From Corynebacterium sp. SCR221107 (GTDB taxonomy: Bacteria > Actinomycetota > Actinomycetes > Mycobacteriales > Mycobacteriaceae): a stretch of 64,000 bases of DNA. The position numbers were made by a program, and so were the translations under genes. Positions 1-11,643 of this stretch are shown in pieces. The notes below the pieces were generated by a model. That model ran no database searches. It saw only the letters and a program-made list of their open reading frames with translations, and was not told where the DNA came from. The first letter of the stretch is position 1. Each line of letters opens with the position of its first letter. The DNA is taken from assembly GCF_027886475.1 (NCBI RefSeq), contig NZ_CP115670.1, positions 2,294,001 through 2,358,000 of the forward strand. Reading direction: 5' to 3'.

Positions 1-1614
1 TCACGCGGGTTCCTTTCCAAACAGGGTCCGGGCCTCGCCCGCGGTAACTACCGACCCGGTGATGATAACACCGGCGCCGGACTGAATGTCGGTGTCCTCG
101 GCCAGGGCCACGGCCTCCTCCACGGCTGCGGGCAGGTCGTGGGCCTCGTAGACGCGCTCGTCGCCGAAGATGTCGCGGGCATACTCGGCAAGCTCAAAGG
201 CATCCATCGCGCGCGGGGAGGAATTGGTGGTCACGACGATCTCCGTGAGGTACGGCTCCAGCTCGCGCAGCACGCCGCGAACATCCTTGTCGCCCAGGCA
301 GGCAACCACGCCGATCAACCGGGAGAATTCGAAGTCACGCTCAAGGGCCGCTCCTAAGGCCTTGGCGCCGTGGGGGTTGTGGGCGGCGTCGATGAACACG
401 GTCGGGGTCGCGCGCACCCGCTCGAGGCGTCCCGGGGATTGCACGGTGGCAAAGCCCTCGCGCACGGTGTCGATGTCGAGGGCGCGCCCTGCACCCGCGC
501 CGAAGAAGGCCTCCACCGCGGCCAGTGCGCAGGCGGCGTTATGCGCCTGGTGCTCGCCGGACAGCGGCAGGAAGATGTCCTCATAGTCGCCGCCGAGGCC
601 GCGCAGGCTGAGTTGCTGACCGCCGACCGCGATCGCGGATGAGGTCACGCCGAATTCCACGCCGAAGCGGGCGACCTGCGCGTCCACGCTCACGGCCTGC
701 TCGAGGATGACCTTCATCGCCGCCGGGTCCTGGGCGCCGATGATGGCCACGTTATCCGGCGGGGTGAGCAGGTCGTCGGCGTCCCAGCGGGACTTGATGA
801 TGCCCGCCTTCTCGCCGGCGATCTGCTCGATGGTATCCCCCAAATAGTCGGTGTGGTCGAGCCCCACCGGCATGACCACGGCCACGTCGGAGTTGATGAC
901 GTTGGTGGCATCCCAGCGCCCGCCCATCCCGACCTCCACGACCGCCACGTCGACCGGGGCGTCGGCGAAGGCGGCGTAGGCCATCGCGGTAAGCACCTCG
1001 AACTTGCTCATCTTCGGCCCGCCGTTATTTTCGGAAGTAGCGTCGACCATCTCCACATAGGGCTTGATCTCCTCCCAGATCCGCACATAGTCGCGCGGGT
1101 GGATGGGGCGACCGTCGATGCCGATGCGCTCGGTGACCAGCTGCAGGTGGGGGCTGGTCGTGCGCCCGGTGCGGCGATGGAAGGCGCGCATGAGCGATTC
1201 GATCATGCGCACGGTGGAGGTCTTGCCGTTGGTGCCTGCCACGTGGATGGCCGGAAAGGCCCGCTCGGGGTGGCCGAGCAGGTCCATGAGCAGCTCCATG
1301 CGCTCTAAGGTGGGGTCGATCTTGACCTCGGACCAGCGCTGGTCGAGCTCGGCCTCGACCGCCGCGAGCGCGGCGAGGTCCTCGTCGGTGATGGAGTCAT
1401 CGAGCGCCGCCTCGTCACCTTCTGCCGCCGGCTCGGCGGTGATCGGCAGGGTCAAACCGGTCTCGGTGAGCTTGAGCTCGCCGAGGTCGAAGCCCTCCTC
1501 CTCGTCCGCGATCAGCGAGGCCAGCTCCGCGAAGGAGTCCTCGTTGATGATGTCGTGCGAGTGCTGGGGCTGTTCTTGAGCTTGTTCCTGGGACTCGTGT
1601 TCGTCCTTAGGCAT
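1..1614 (-). CDS. folC: Bifunctional folylpolyglutamate synthase / dihydrofolate synthase
   Basis: Adds glutamate to dihydropteroate or to reduced folates, an ATP-dependent cytosolic ligase of the Mur ligase family. The P-loop GTNGKTST begins near residue 127, and the later DAAHNPHGAKA segment is the Mur-ligase C-terminal signature. At 537 aa it is longer than usual because about 85 mostly acidic residues precede the conserved core; such extensions are known in corynebacterial FolC. Its ATG overlaps the valS stop by one base (TAATG), so it is probably translated by coupling from valS. The stop codon is at the very edge of the window. The identification is firm; the role of the acidic extension is unknown. 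Confidence 0.95.
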   Translation of the reverse strand: MPKDEHESQEQAQEQPQHSHDIINEDSFAELASLIADEEEGFDLGELKLTETGLTLPITAEPAAEGDEAALDDSITDEDLAALAAVEAELDQRWSEVKIDPTLERMELLMDLLGHPERAFPAIHVAGTNGKTSTVRMIESLMRAFHRRTGRTTSPHLQLVTERIGIDGRPIHPRDYVRIWEEIKPYVEMVDATSENNGGPKMSKFEVLTAMAYAAFADAPVDVAVVEVGMGGRWDATNVINSDVAVVMPVGLDHTDYLGDTIEQIAGEKAGIIKSRWDADDLLTPPDNVAIIGAQDPAAMKVILEQAVSVDAQVARFGVEFGVTSSAIAVGGQQLSLRGLGGDYEDIFLPLSGEHQAHNAACALAAVEAFFGAGAGRALDIDTVREGFATVQSPGRLERVRATPTVFIDAAHNPHGAKALGAALERDFEFSRLIGVVACLGDKDVRGVLRELEPYLTEIVVTTNSSPRAMDAFELAEYARDIFGDERVYEAHDLPAAVEEAVALAEDTDIQSGAGVIITGSVVTAGEARTLFGKEPA

Positions 1615-4328
1615 TAGCCCAGCTCCTCAAGGCGCGCGGTGATGCGTGCCACCTCTTCTTGGGCGACCTGCTGGCGGGCACGGATCTTGTCCACCACAGC
1701 CTCCGGCGCCTTGGCCAAAAAGGCCTCGTTGCCGAGCTTCTTTCCGGTGGTTTCCAGCTCCTTGGTGGCGGTGGCCAGGTCCTTTTCCAAGCGCTTGCGC
1801 TCGGCTGCCTTGTCGACGGTGCCGGAGGTGTCCAGGGAGACGACCACGGTGGCGTTCGACAGGCGCACCTCGATGCTTGCCGACGGCGCGAAGCCGTCCG
1901 CAGGGACGTCGATCTTCGCCAGCGAGCGCACCAGCGGCTCCTGCTCGGCCAGATCACAGCCGATGAAGTCGACGGCGGCCGGAACCTTCTGGGAGGGCTT
2001 GACCCCCTGGTCGGAGCGGAAACGACGGATCTCGGTGATGAGCTTTTCGGTATCGGCCATCCGGCGGGCGGCCTCGGTGTCGGCCGCCGTCCCGCCGTTG
2101 GTCAAGGTGACATCCGGCCATGCGGCTAGGTTCAGCGACTCCTCCTCGGTCAGGGCGGTCCACAAGACCTCGGTCACGAAAGGCATTGCCGGGTGCAGCA
2201 GGCGCAGCACCGCATTGAGCACCTGGCCGAGCACCAGCTGGGTGTTCTCCCCGGTAGCGCGAGCGGCCGGGGAGGCTGCGTCCATATCGCGCGGGATCTG
2301 CACCTTGGCATACTCGAGGTACCAGTCGCAGAACTCGCCCCAGGTGAACTGGTAGAGCAGCTCATTGGCCTTGGCAAATTGGTAACGCTCCAGGTAGTCG
2401 TCGACCGCGGCGCGGACTTCTTCCAGACGGTCGAGGATCCAGCGGTCGGCGTCGGTGAGCAGCTCGCGCTCCGGCAGCTGCCCCACGCGCGCGCCGTTCA
2501 TGAGCGCGAACTTGGTGGCGTTGTACAGCTTGGTGGCGAAGTTACGCGAGGACTGGGCGGAGTCCTCTCCCACAGGCAGGTCCACGCCGGGGTTCGCGCC
2601 ACGGGCCAGGGTAAAGCGCAGGGCGTCGGCGCCGAAGCGCTCGACCCAGTCCATCGGGTCGATGCCGTTGCCCAGCGACTTACTCATCTTCCGGCCGTGC
2701 TCATCGCGGACGAGCCCGTGGAGGAAGAGGTCCGTGAACGGGATCTGCGGGCGGCCATCCGTGCCGTGTCCTAAGATCTCCGGGGTCTGGGAGGCGGCGA
2801 AGGTTCCAAACATCATCATGCGCGCCACCCAGAAGAACAGGATGTCGTAGGCGGTCACCAGCACGCTGGTGGGATAGAACTTCTCCAGCTCCGGGGTCTT
2901 GTCCGGCCAACCCATGGTGGAAAATGGCCACAGCGCGGAGCTAAACCAGGTATCCAGGACGTCCGGGTCCTGGACGTAGCCCTCGGGTGCTACCTCGTCG
3001 GGGCCGACGCAGATGATATCGCGGTTGCCCTCGGCGTCTTCCGGCCCGTACCAGATCGGGATGCGGTGACCCCACCACAGCTGGCGGGAGATGCACCAAT
3101 CGTGCATATCGTCGACCCATTCGAAATAGCGCGGCTCCGAGGACTTCGGGTGGATGACGGTATCGCCTGCGCGCACTGCATCGCCGGCCATCTTTGCCAG
3201 CTGGTCGACCTTGACGAACCACTGCAGCGACAGGCGCGGCTCGATGGCCTCGCCCGAGCGCTCGGAGTGGCCCACGGAGTGGACGTAGGGGCGGATCTCC
3301 TTGACGATGCGACCCTGCTTGGCCAGCTCCTCGCGGATGGCCACGCGGGCCTCGTAGCGGTCCATGCCATCGAATTGGGTGCCGGTATCGGCGATGTGGC
3401 CGGTGGCATCCATGATGGTGGGCATGGGAAGGTTGTGGCGCAGGCCCAGCGCATAGTCGTTCGGGTCGTGCGCCGGGGTGATCTTGACCGCGCCGGTGCC
3501 GAACTCGGGGTCGACGTAGTCGTCGGCGACCACGATCATGGTGCGATCCGGCAAGAACGGGTGCGGCAATTCGGTGCCGATGAGGTCGGCGTAGCGCTCG
3601 TCGTCGGGGTGCACCGCCACGGCGACGTCGCCCAGCATGGTCTCCACACGGGTGGTGGCCACGATAACGTGCGGCTCATCGTCATTAAGCGAACCGTAGC
3701 GGATGGAAACCAGCTCGCCCTCGACGTCCTTGTAGACGACCTCAATGTCGGAGACGGCCGTCTCCAGCACCGGCGACCAGTTGATCAGGCGGTTGGCCTG
3801 GTAGATCATGCCCTGGTCATACATCTGCTTGAAGATCGTCTGCACCGCGCGCGACAGTCCCTCGTCTAAGGTAAAGCGCTCGCGCGACCAGTCCACCGAA
3901 TCACCGATGGCGCGCATCTGGGCGCCGATGGTGCCGCCGAACTTGCGCTTCCACTCCCAGACGCGCTCGATGAACTCCTCGCGATCGTAGTCCCAGCGCT
4001 TCTTGCCCTCGGTCTCGCGCAGCATGGCCTCCACCTTGGTCTGGGTGGCGATGCCAGCGTGATCCATGCCTGGCAGCCACAAGACCTCATAACCCTGCAT
4101 GCGCTTGCGGCGGGCGATGGAGTCCATGAGCGTGTGGTCTAAGGCATGGCCCATATGCAGCTGACCGGTCACGTTCGGTGGGGGCAACACGATGCTAAAG
4201 GCTGGCTTCTTGCTCGAGGGATCGGCGGTGAAGTAACCCTTGTCCACCCACTGTTCATACAGTGCACTCTCGTGGGCCTTCGGGTCCCAGCTTGCTGGCA
4301 ATTTGTCTGCGCGGTTTTGATCAGTCAC
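1614..4328 (-). CDS. valS: Valyl-tRNA synthetase
   Basis: Charges tRNA-Val with valine in the cytosol; class I aminoacyl-tRNA synthetase. The HIGH-type motif HMGH is at residues 58-61 within [13 protein letters not shown]. The KMSKS loop appears as [11 protein letters not shown] in the C-terminal half of the catalytic core. An editing domain lies between them, and the C-terminal 70 residues form the charged coiled-coil arm typical of ValRS ([20 protein letters not shown]). 904 aa is normal length. It is the first gene of a valS-folC pair, overlapping folC by one base, and is preceded by the mdh terminator. Confidence 0.97.
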   Translation of the reverse strand: MTDQNRADKLPASWDPKAHESALYEQWVDKGYFTADPSSKKPAFSIVLPPPNVTGQLHMGHALDHTLMDSIARRKRMQGYEVLWLPGMDHAGIATQTKVEAMLRETEGKKRWDYDREEFIERVWEWKRKFGGTIGAQMRAIGDSVDWSRERFTLDEGLSRAVQTIFKQMYDQGMIYQANRLINWSPVLETAVSDIEVVYKDVEGELVSIRYGSLNDDEPHVIVATTRVETMLGDVAVAVHPDDERYADLIGTELPHPFLPDRTMIVVADDYVDPEFGTGAVKITPAHDPNDYALGLRHNLPMPTIMDATGHIADTGTQFDGMDRYEARVAIREELAKQGRIVKEIRPYVHSVGHSERSGEAIEPRLSLQWFVKVDQLAKMAGDAVRAGDTVIHPKSSEPRYFEWVDDMHDWCISRQLWWGHRIPIWYGPEDAEGNRDIICVGPDEVAPEGYVQDPDVLDTWFSSALWPFSTMGWPDKTPELEKFYPTSVLVTAYDILFFWVARMMMFGTFAASQTPEILGHGTDGRPQIPFTDLFLHGLVRDEHGRKMSKSLGNGIDPMDWVERFGADALRFTLARGANPGVDLPVGEDSAQSSRNFATKLYNATKFALMNGARVGQLPERELLTDADRWILDRLEEVRAAVDDYLERYQFAKANELLYQFTWGEFCDWYLEYAKVQIPRDMDAASPAARATGENTQLVLGQVLNAVLRLLHPAMPFVTEVLWTALTEEESLNLAAWPDVTLTNGGTAADTEAARRMADTEKLITEIRRFRSDQGVKPSQKVPAAVDFIGCDLAEQEPLVRSLAKIDVPADGFAPSASIEVRLSNATVVVSLDTSGTVDKAAERKRLEKDLATATKELETTGKKLGNEAFLAKAPEAVVDKIRARQQVAQEEVARITARLEELG

Positions 4329-4359
4329 GGCTTACCATCTTAGCCCACGCAACCAAAAA

Positions 4360-4382
4360 CCCACCGCGGCGGGCGCGGTGGG
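4360..4382 (-). terminator. Terminator after mdh
   Basis: A GC-rich hairpin (CCCACCGCG / CGCGGTGGG) lies 20 bases beyond the mdh stop and is followed on the minus strand by TTTTTGG. It separates mdh from valS. Confidence 0.8.
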
Positions 4383-4403
4383 CATGGGAAAGCAAATCAC
4401 GGA

Positions 4404-5970
<1,567 letters not shown>

Positions 5971-6756
5971 GTGAAGGATCTAGTCAACAATAACGGGAAC
6001 GGGCCATTCGGCGGCGAACCCGTGCTGTCAGACCAAGATCACGGCGATATCTCCCCCGAGGCTGTCCTCGATGTGGCCATGCAGCACTTCGCGTCGGTAG
6101 GCTTTTCAGACACCAAGCTAGAAAACATCGCCAAGGACTCCGGAATGTCCAAGCGCATGATTCACTACCATTTCGGCGACAAGCGTGGGCTGTATAACCG
6201 CTGTTTGGCCCGCGCCGTGTGCTACCTGCGCCCCACCAAGGAGGAGATGCAGGTGGAATCCTCCGTGCCTGTGGAAGGCATCCGGCGGATCGTGGAGGCA
6301 CTGTTTCGGTGCTTCGTGGCTCACCCCGAGGCCGTGCGCCTGCTCATCATGGAAAACCTCCTTCACTTTGGCAAGGTGACCGATCGCCGGATTCTTTCCG
6401 ATAAGTCCGAGGTGATCCTGCAGCTGGACAAGCTACTTATGAAGGGCCAAGACTCCGGCGCATTCCGCCCGGGCATTTCCGCCCAAGATGTGTTCACCCT
6501 CATCGTTTCTATCGCGGTGTTCCGCATCTCCAACCGCTCGATTACCATGAATCTTTATGGCGTGGACACGATGGACGAGGATAACACTGCCGGTATGGCG
6601 CGCATGGCGTGCGACGCCACGCTCGCGTTTTTGACTTCCAATCTAAAGTCCTCCTCCGATGAGGTTTCCTACCTCACCGTCAGCCAGTCGGAGGAAACGG
6701 AGCTGATCGACGAATCCGACTCCACGTACGACATTGACGGCGCCGTATTCGAATAG
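5971..6756 (+). CDS. TetR/AcrR-family transcriptional regulator
   Basis: DNA-binding regulator. The N-terminal helix-turn-helix covers about residues 30-76, with the family pattern ASVGFSDTKLENIAKDSG followed by MIHYHFGDKRGLY. The C-terminal ligand domain is not specific enough to name a ligand. A 30-residue N-terminal lead and an acidic 40-residue tail flank the core, giving 261 aa, long for the family. The start is GTG at 5971, chosen for AAAGGAG just upstream. It is transcribed divergently from mdh, a place where C. glutamicum also carries a TetR-type gene. The target is unknown; mdh and its own promoter are the obvious candidates. Confidence 0.9.
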   Translation: MKDLVNNNGNGPFGGEPVLSDQDHGDISPEAVLDVAMQHFASVGFSDTKLENIAKDSGMSKRMIHYHFGDKRGLYNRCLARAVCYLRPTKEEMQVESSVPVEGIRRIVEALFRCFVAHPEAVRLLIMENLLHFGKVTDRRILSDKSEVILQLDKLLMKGQDSGAFRPGISAQDVFTLIVSIAVFRISNRSITMNLYGVDTMDEDNTAGMARMACDATLAFLTSNLKSSSDEVSYLTVSQSEETELIDESDSTYDIDGAVFE

Positions 6757-6764
6757 TTGCACAT

Positions 6765-6806
6765 CATCAAGGGGCAGCCACCAGTGATGGGAGCCGCCCC
6801 TTGATG
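6765..6806. terminator. Bidirectional terminator
   Basis: Hairpin CATCAAGGGGC / GCCCCTTGATG between the convergent TetR gene and the membrane-protein gene, followed by TTTATG on the plus strand. Confidence 0.8.
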
Positions 6807-6823
6807 TTTATGTCTTTGTGTGC

Positions 6824-8032
6824 CTAGCGGAGCAGTACACCTGGTCGCAACATCTGATTGCGCACCAATACCACCATTAGCGCGATCGTGAGCGCCTGAA
6901 CCGCATATGCCGCAGCGAGTACCACCACAAATAGCGGCGAGCCGGTGTCTGCGATGCCATTTTTCATCAGGCCCACATTAAGGAAGAAGAAGCTCAAGAC
7001 TCCGATAGCCACTCCCGGGCATACCAACGTAAACGCAGCCGGGGACTGCTCCTGGCGCGAGAATACGAAGCGTTTGTAGAAGCCGTTGGAGCTCATGACG
7101 CGGTGCCCCATGAACAAGAATGCGACTTGTGCCATGAGCATCACTCCCAGCAGGAAGAAGATTTGGGAGGTGCTGGCGGGAAGCGAATGTTCCACCTTCA
7201 ACGAGGTCAGGAACTGCAAGCCATGTCGGGTGCGCAGGCCGGTGATCGCCCACAGCGTCAGAATCGGAATTCCCAGCCACAAGGTGGCGGAATTGCCCAG
7301 GGTAAGACCATAACGCAAGATGCTCATGAAGCCCATCGGCAAGAACACCAGGAAAAGGAGGCCGGAGATCACGCCGAAGAAGGCGGCCCCCAGAATACCG
7401 ACGATAACCGTGTACGTATTCTCGCTCATCGCAGCCGGGGCCGCCATACCAACGCCGATCATCGAGAAGGCAAAGGCAGCCAACAGCTGATTGAGGCCGC
7501 CGTTTGATTTGAAATCGAACCCGTTGTGCATGACTCGATTGAGGTAGCGGCCCAGATAGGTCAAGGCCAATGCGCCGACGAGCCCGTAAGCGACCAGCGC
7601 CGCGGGGAAAAGATATTCTATGACGTTCCACAATCCAGGAACGCTGATCGCCCCGACGATGAAAAACCCGTTAATGGTCATTCCAAGCGTCAGCGGAAGC
7701 GCCAGCAGGGTGATTTCTGCGTTGCTGTTGACGGTCACGTCGTAGCTGTCGGTTTTCTTCCACGTCTTCATCTGGCGAAGGTTCCAAGCCAACAGGACTA
7801 GGTGAATGAGGAAGAAGACATAAAAACCGACGTAGGCCATCACGATCATAGACTGCTGCAGGCCTGACCCGCTATTCCAAGCAGCGGAGATTGATTCCAC
7901 GGTGGGAATGGCGGTGTTGGGGTGCGGGGTGAGGTGCATCAGGTTCATGAAGAACAGGACCGACATGCCTCCAAACCCCAGGGAGGAAAGGAAGTAGAGG
8001 GGCGAGTACTTGTCACCCAAGACGTGTGTCAT
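6824..8032 (-). CDS. Polytopic membrane protein under CsoR/CstR-like operators
   Basis: About 402 aa with roughly ten hydrophobic membrane segments and few soluble loops. I do not recognise the family with certainty; it resembles the group annotated as TsoY-like membrane proteins, and that is a recollection rather than a proof. The start at 8032 is preferred because TTGGAG lies 7 bases upstream; a reading from 8083 would run close to the operators. Two ATACCCC-N2-GGGGTAT palindromes precede it, the kind of site bound by copper-sensing CsoR or sulfide/persulfide-sensing CstR repressors. Inferred role: copper or reactive-sulfur handling in the membrane. Confidence 0.7.
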   Translation of the reverse strand: MTHVLGDKYSPLYFLSSLGFGGMSVLFFMNLMHLTPHPNTAIPTVESISAAWNSGSGLQQSMIVMAYVGFYVFFLIHLVLLAWNLRQMKTWKKTDSYDVTVNSNAEITLLALPLTLGMTINGFFIVGAISVPGLWNVIEYLFPAALVAYGLVGALALTYLGRYLNRVMHNGFDFKSNGGLNQLLAAFAFSMIGVGMAAPAAMSENTYTVIVGILGAAFFGVISGLLFLVFLPMGFMSILRYGLTLGNSATLWLGIPILTLWAITGLRTRHGLQFLTSLKVEHSLPASTSQIFFLLGVMLMAQVAFLFMGHRVMSSNGFYKRFVFSRQEQSPAAFTLVCPGVAIGVLSFFFLNVGLMKNGIADTGSPLFVVVLAAAYAVQALTIALMVVLVRNQMLRPGVLLR

Positions 8033-8091
8033 CGAGACTCCAAGTGTAGTTGGGAATAGGCACCAGATTGGGACCGCGCACAACCTTACCG

Positions 8092-8131
8092 ATACCCCTA
8101 GGGGTATGCAATTCTATACCCCCCGGGGTAT
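8092..8131 (-). promoter_or_regulatory. Two tandem CsoR/CstR-type operators
   Basis: ATACCCCTAGGGGTAT (8092-8107) and ATACCCCCCGGGGTAT (8116-8131) share ATACCCC-N2-GGGGTAT arms with centres 24 bp apart, on about the same face of the helix. They lie 60-100 bases upstream of the membrane-protein start. CsoR-family repressors bind this class of palindrome; no regulator gene is adjacent. Confidence 0.65.
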
Positions 8132-8142
8132 CTTGGAAAGCT

Positions 8143-8191
8143 AAAAAAACCCGGTCAAATCCGCAGGGTGCGCCCTGCAGCCTCGACCGGG
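8143..8191 (-). terminator. Terminator after clpX
   Basis: Outer stem CCCGGTC / GACCGGG encloses an inner GCAGGG / CCCTGC hairpin and is followed on the minus strand by seven T residues, 12 bases past the clpX stop. Confidence 0.85.
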
Positions 8192-8203
8192 CTTCATCGC
8201 TTT

Positions 8204-9487
8204 TTAGGCCGTCTTCTCCTCGTCATCGATAACAAGCTGCGGCTGTTCCTCACCGCGCACGCTCGCAGCGGTGACCACGACGCGGGAGACGTCCTCGCGG
8301 TCCGGGATGTCATACATCACCGGCACGAGCAGCTCCTCCATGATCGCGCGCAGGCCGCGGGCACCGGTGCCCCGCTCGATGGCGCGGTCGGCGATTTCCT
8401 CCAGGGCATCCTGCTCGAATTCCAGCGCCACGCTATCCATCTCGAACAGGCGTTGGTACTGGCGCACGAGGGAATTCTTCGGCTCGGTGAGCACGCGAAC
8501 CAGTGAGGCCTGATCGAGATTCGTAACGGTGGCCACGATGGGTAGGCGGCCGATGAACTCAGGGATCAGTCCGAACTTGATGAGGTCCTCGGGGCGGACG
8601 TCTTTGAAGATGTCCACCGCGTCGCGCTCCTGCTTGCCGCCGAGCTCCGCGCCGAAGCCTAGGCCCTTCTTGCCGTTGCGTTCCTCGATGACCTTTTCTA
8701 GACCCGCGAACGCACCCGCCACGATGAACAAAATGTGGGAGGTGTCCATCTGGATGAATTCCTGATTGGGGTGCTTGCGCCCGCCCTGCGGCGGGATGGA
8801 GGCGACGGTGCCCTCCAGGATCTTCAGCAGCGCCTGCTGCACGCCCTCGCCGGAAACGTCGCGGGTGATCGAGGGATTTTCCGACTTACGGGAAATCTTG
8901 TCCACCTCATCGACATAGATGATGCCGCGCTGGGCACGCTGCACGTCGAAGTCGGCCGCCTGGAGCAACTTCAGCAGGATGTTTTCCACATCCTCGCCGA
9001 CATATCCGGCCTCGGTGAGGCTGGTGGCGTCGGCAATAGCGAAAGGCACGTCGAGCAAGCGCGCGAGCGTTTGTGCGAGATAGGTCTTGCCGGAGCCGGT
9101 GGGGCCTAGCATCAAGATGTTGGACTTTTGCAGCTCGGCTTCGTCGTCCTTCGTACGGCGGCCGCTGGTGGCGCGGGCTTCCTCGGCGCGCACGCGCTTG
9201 TAATGGTTGTAGACGGCCACCGAGAGGATGCGCTTGGCCGCGTCCTGCCCGATGACATACTTGTCCAAGAACGCGGAGATCTCCGAAGGACGCGGCAGGG
9301 ACTCGCCCTTGCCCTTTTCCTCGTTTGCCGCTTGGCCCAGCTCCTCCTCGATGATCTCGTTGCACAGTTCGATGCACTCATCGCAGATGTAGACCCCGCC
9401 ACCGGCGATGAGTTTTTTCACCTGCTTCTGGCTCTTTCCACAGAAGGAGCATTTCAGCAGATCAGCGCTTTCTTGCATGCGTGCCAT
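8204..9487 (-). CDS. clpX: ClpX, ATPase and unfoldase of the Clp protease
   Basis: AAA+ hexamer that recognises, unfolds and feeds proteins into ClpP. The N-terminal zinc finger is intact (C13, C16, C35, C38). Walker A GPTGSGKT is at 128-135, Walker [11 protein letters not shown] is near 190, and an IGF-type loop region for docking to ClpP follows. 427 aa is the normal length. Its usual partners clpP1 and clpP2 lie 660 bases away on the same strand, separated by an acetyltransferase gene on the other strand. ATG codons for residues 1 and 4 are both possible starts; neither has a strong ribosome site. Confidence 0.97.
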   Translation of the reverse strand: MARMQESADLLKCSFCGKSQKQVKKLIAGGGVYICDECIELCNEIIEEELGQAANEEKGKGESLPRPSEISAFLDKYVIGQDAAKRILSVAVYNHYKRVRAEEARATSGRRTKDDEAELQKSNILMLGPTGSGKTYLAQTLARLLDVPFAIADATSLTEAGYVGEDVENILLKLLQAADFDVQRAQRGIIYVDEVDKISRKSENPSITRDVSGEGVQQALLKILEGTVASIPPQGGRKHPNQEFIQMDTSHILFIVAGAFAGLEKVIEERNGKKGLGFGAELGGKQERDAVDIFKDVRPEDLIKFGLIPEFIGRLPIVATVTNLDQASLVRVLTEPKNSLVRQYQRLFEMDSVALEFEQDALEEIADRAIERGTGARGLRAIMEELLVPVMYDIPDREDVSRVVVTAASVRGEEQPQLVIDDEEKTA

Positions 9488-9637
9488 AAAGGATGACTCG
9501 TCACTTTCTCTTCGTCTTCAGCCAGCGGAAATACAGGTGCTTTCCACTTTAGTCGCATCAGAGCCCGCCTTCTTCAAGCAGGGCGCAAAACAGCAACCAT
9601 ACACCTTCATGTTTAAAACTCTATTAGAATCGCGGCC

Positions 9638-10048
9638 ATGATTATTGCCGCCGCCACATTCAACCAGGTGCCCGAGATCGTCGAGCTGTGGCGCACCTGC
9701 GACCTTGTCCGCCCGTGGAACGACCCGGTCATCGACGCCGAAACGGCCATCGACGCACCCATGGCCATGCTCATCGTCGCCGAGGAGGACGCCCAGGTCA
9801 TCGGCACCACGATGGTCGGCTATGACGGGCACCGCGGCTGGATCTACTACGTGGCGGTCGGCCCTGAGCGCCGCGGCCGCGGCATCGCGCGGGAGATGAT
9901 CCAGGTGGCCGAGGATTGGCTCGCCGACCGCGGGGCGCCCAAGGTGCAGCTCATGGTTCGCGGCGACAACCTCGATGTCGCGGACTACTACCGGCGCCTC
10001 GGCTACGAGGACTCCGACTGCGTCGTGCTCGGCAAGCGCCTGGGCTAG
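9638..10048 (+). CDS. ypeA: GNAT-family acetyltransferase, YpeA-like
   Basis: 136-residue single-domain GNAT enzyme. The acetyl-CoA binding loop is RRGRGIA near residues 78-84. The WRTCDLVRPWNDP opening and the C-terminal YYRRLGYEDSDCVVLGKRL closely follow E. coli YpeA, whose substrate is not established. A TAGAAT -10 hexamer (9625-9630) ends only 7 bases before the ATG, so the mRNA is probably leaderless. It is inserted between clpX and clpP2 on the opposite strand and converges on clpP2, sharing one terminator. Confidence 0.88.
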   Translation: MIIAAATFNQVPEIVELWRTCDLVRPWNDPVIDAETAIDAPMAMLIVAEEDAQVIGTTMVGYDGHRGWIYYVAVGPERRGRGIAREMIQVAEDWLADRGAPKVQLMVRGDNLDVADYYRRLGYEDSDCVVLGKRLG

Positions 10049-10089
10049 CATCGTTTGCGTGCCGACGCCCACCGCGCCACACCCAAAAA

Positions 10090-10132
10090 GGCCTCCTTCC
10101 CCACCGCGTTATTCGTTGTGGGAAAGGAGGCC
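10090..10132. terminator. Bidirectional terminator between ypeA and clpP2
   Basis: Stem GGCCTCCTTCCCCAC / GTGGGAAAGGAGGCC with one mismatch, between two convergent genes. An A-run precedes it at 10085-10089 and a T-rich stretch follows. Confidence 0.85.
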
Positions 10133-10148
10133 GCCCGGCTTTTATCTT

Positions 10149-10778
10149 TTAGCCGTTGAGCTTGCGGTACTCGAAAACCTGGTCGACGATGCCGTACTCC
10201 AGGGCCTCCTGCGCGGTCAAGATCTTATCGCGGTCGGTGTCCTCGCGAACCTGCTGCGGGGTCTTGCCGGTGTGGCGGGCCAGGGTCTCGTCCATGAGGG
10301 TGCGCATGCGCTCGATCTCGCGGGCCTGGATCTCCAGGTCGGAAACCTGTCCGCGGGCACCCTCGGTGGCCGGCTGGTGGATGAGCACGCGCGCGTTCGG
10401 CAGCATGGCGCGCTTGCCGGGGGCGCCGGCGGCCAGCAGCACGGCGGCGGCGGAGGCTGCCTGGCCGAGGCAGACGGTGCGCACATCGGGGCGCACGTAC
10501 TGCATCGTGTCGTAGATAGCCATCAGGGAGGTAAACGAGCCGCCGGGCGAGTTGATGTACATGGTGATCTCGCGGTCGGGATCGAGCCCCTCGAGCACGA
10601 GCAGCTGCGCCATGATGTCGTTGGCGGTCACGTCGTCGACCTGGTTGGCCAGGAAGATGATGCGCTCCTCGAACAGCTTGTTGTACGGGTCGGTGGTTTT
10701 GGTGCCATAGGCGGACTGCTCGACGAACTGTGGCAGCACGTAACGAGCAGAAGGCATAACCATTCCGTTGTCAGTCAT
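10149..10778 (-). CDS. clpP2: ClpP2 protease subunit
   Basis: Serine protease subunit of the mixed ClpP1-ClpP2 tetradecamer found in actinobacteria. Catalytic triad: S109 in GQAASAA, H134 in LIHQPA and D184 in TDRDK. The longer N-terminus and the P2-type GQAASAAAVLLAAG segment distinguish it from ClpP1. AAGGAG precedes the ATG. Second gene of a clpP1-clpP2 operon with a 34-base gap and its own terminator. Probably induced by ClgR through the site upstream of clpP1. Confidence 0.96.
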   Translation of the reverse strand: MTDNGMVMPSARYVLPQFVEQSAYGTKTTDPYNKLFEERIIFLANQVDDVTANDIMAQLLVLEGLDPDREITMYINSPGGSFTSLMAIYDTMQYVRPDVRTVCLGQAASAAAVLLAAGAPGKRAMLPNARVLIHQPATEGARGQVSDLEIQAREIERMRTLMDETLARHTGKTPQQVREDTDRDKILTAQEALEYGIVDQVFEYRKLNG

Positions 10779-10812
10779 TGGTGGGATACTCCTTGTGTTC
10801 TAGTTACGTGGC

Positions 10813-11409
10813 TTAGTTCGCGATGGGACCGTCGGCAAGCGAAATGACGTGGTCGACCAGGCCGTACTCCTTGGCCTGCTGGGCGGTGAACCAGCGGTCA
10901 CGGTCGGAGTCCTTGGTGATCTGCTCGAAGGTCTGTCCGGTGTGCTCGGCGATCAGCTCGGCCATCTCACGCTTGGTCTGCGCGAACTGCTCGGCCTGGA
11001 TGGCGATGTCAGCGGCGGTGCCACCGACGCCAGCAGAAGGCTGGTGCATCATGATGCGGGCGTGCGGCAGGGCGTAGCGCTTGCCCTTCGTGCCGCCGGA
11101 GAGCAGGAACTGCCCCATGGAGGCGGCCAGGCCCATGCCGTAGGTGGCGATGTCGCACGGCGAGTACTTCATGGTGTCATAAATGGCCATGCCCGCGGTG
11201 ACGGAACCGCCGGGGGAATTGATGTACAAGGAGATATCGCGCGTGGGATCCTCGGCAGACAGCAGCAAGATCTGGGCGCAGAGCTTATTGGCGATCTCAT
11301 CGTCTACCTGGGTGCCCAGGAAGATAATGCGTTCGCGCAGCAGACGCTCGTAGACGCTATCGCTAAGATTCATGCCGCTTCCGGCCGCCATGCGGGCGAG
11401 ATCACTCAT
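10813..11409 (-). CDS. clpP1: ClpP1 protease subunit
   Basis: Partner of ClpP2. Triad: S97 in GLAASMG, H122 in MMHQPSAG and D171 in SDRDRW. 198 aa, including a short propeptide-like N-terminus ahead of the conserved [28 protein letters not shown] leads into the ATG. First gene of clpP1-clpP2, with tig upstream on the same strand but separated by a strong terminator and a promoter region containing a ClgR-type operator. Confidence 0.96.
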   Translation of the reverse strand: MSDLARMAAGSGMNLSDSVYERLLRERIIFLGTQVDDEIANKLCAQILLLSAEDPTRDISLYINSPGGSVTAGMAIYDTMKYSPCDIATYGMGLAASMGQFLLSGGTKGKRYALPHARIMMHQPSAGVGGTAADIAIQAEQFAQTKREMAELIAEHTGQTFEQITKDSDRDRWFTAQQAKEYGLVDHVISLADGPIAN

Positions 11410-11524
11410 GAAAAATCTCCTTCGGTGTTTCTACTAGTAATTGTTGGCGCATACGTTTGTTTACAACGCACCGCAGCGCCTAATGTTCCCCACGATACCG
11501 TGCAATCCCGGCGAATCGGGCCGT

Positions 11525-11538
11525 GTTCGCTATGAGCG
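11525..11538 (-). promoter_or_regulatory. ClgR-type operator of clpP1P2
   Basis: GTTCGCTATGAGCG fits the GTTCGC-N5-GCG site described for the actinobacterial regulator ClgR, an activator of clp genes. It lies about 115 bases upstream of clpP1, in the only gap large enough for its promoter. Confidence 0.65.
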
Positions 11539-11589
11539 TTGCGCAACCGAGAACCAACCGCTGGGCGTCGGCACGCACAATGCAAGAAA

Positions 11590-11623
11590 CCTGGCCACCC
11601 CACACACATGTGGGGTGGCCAGG
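11590..11623 (-). terminator. Terminator after tig
   Basis: Perfect 15-bp stem CCTGGCCACCCCACA / TGTGGGGTGGCCAGG with a 4-base loop, 20 bases past the tig stop and followed on the minus strand by TTTCTTG. Confidence 0.85.
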
Positions 11624-11643
11624 TGACTAATACGAGCAGCTAT

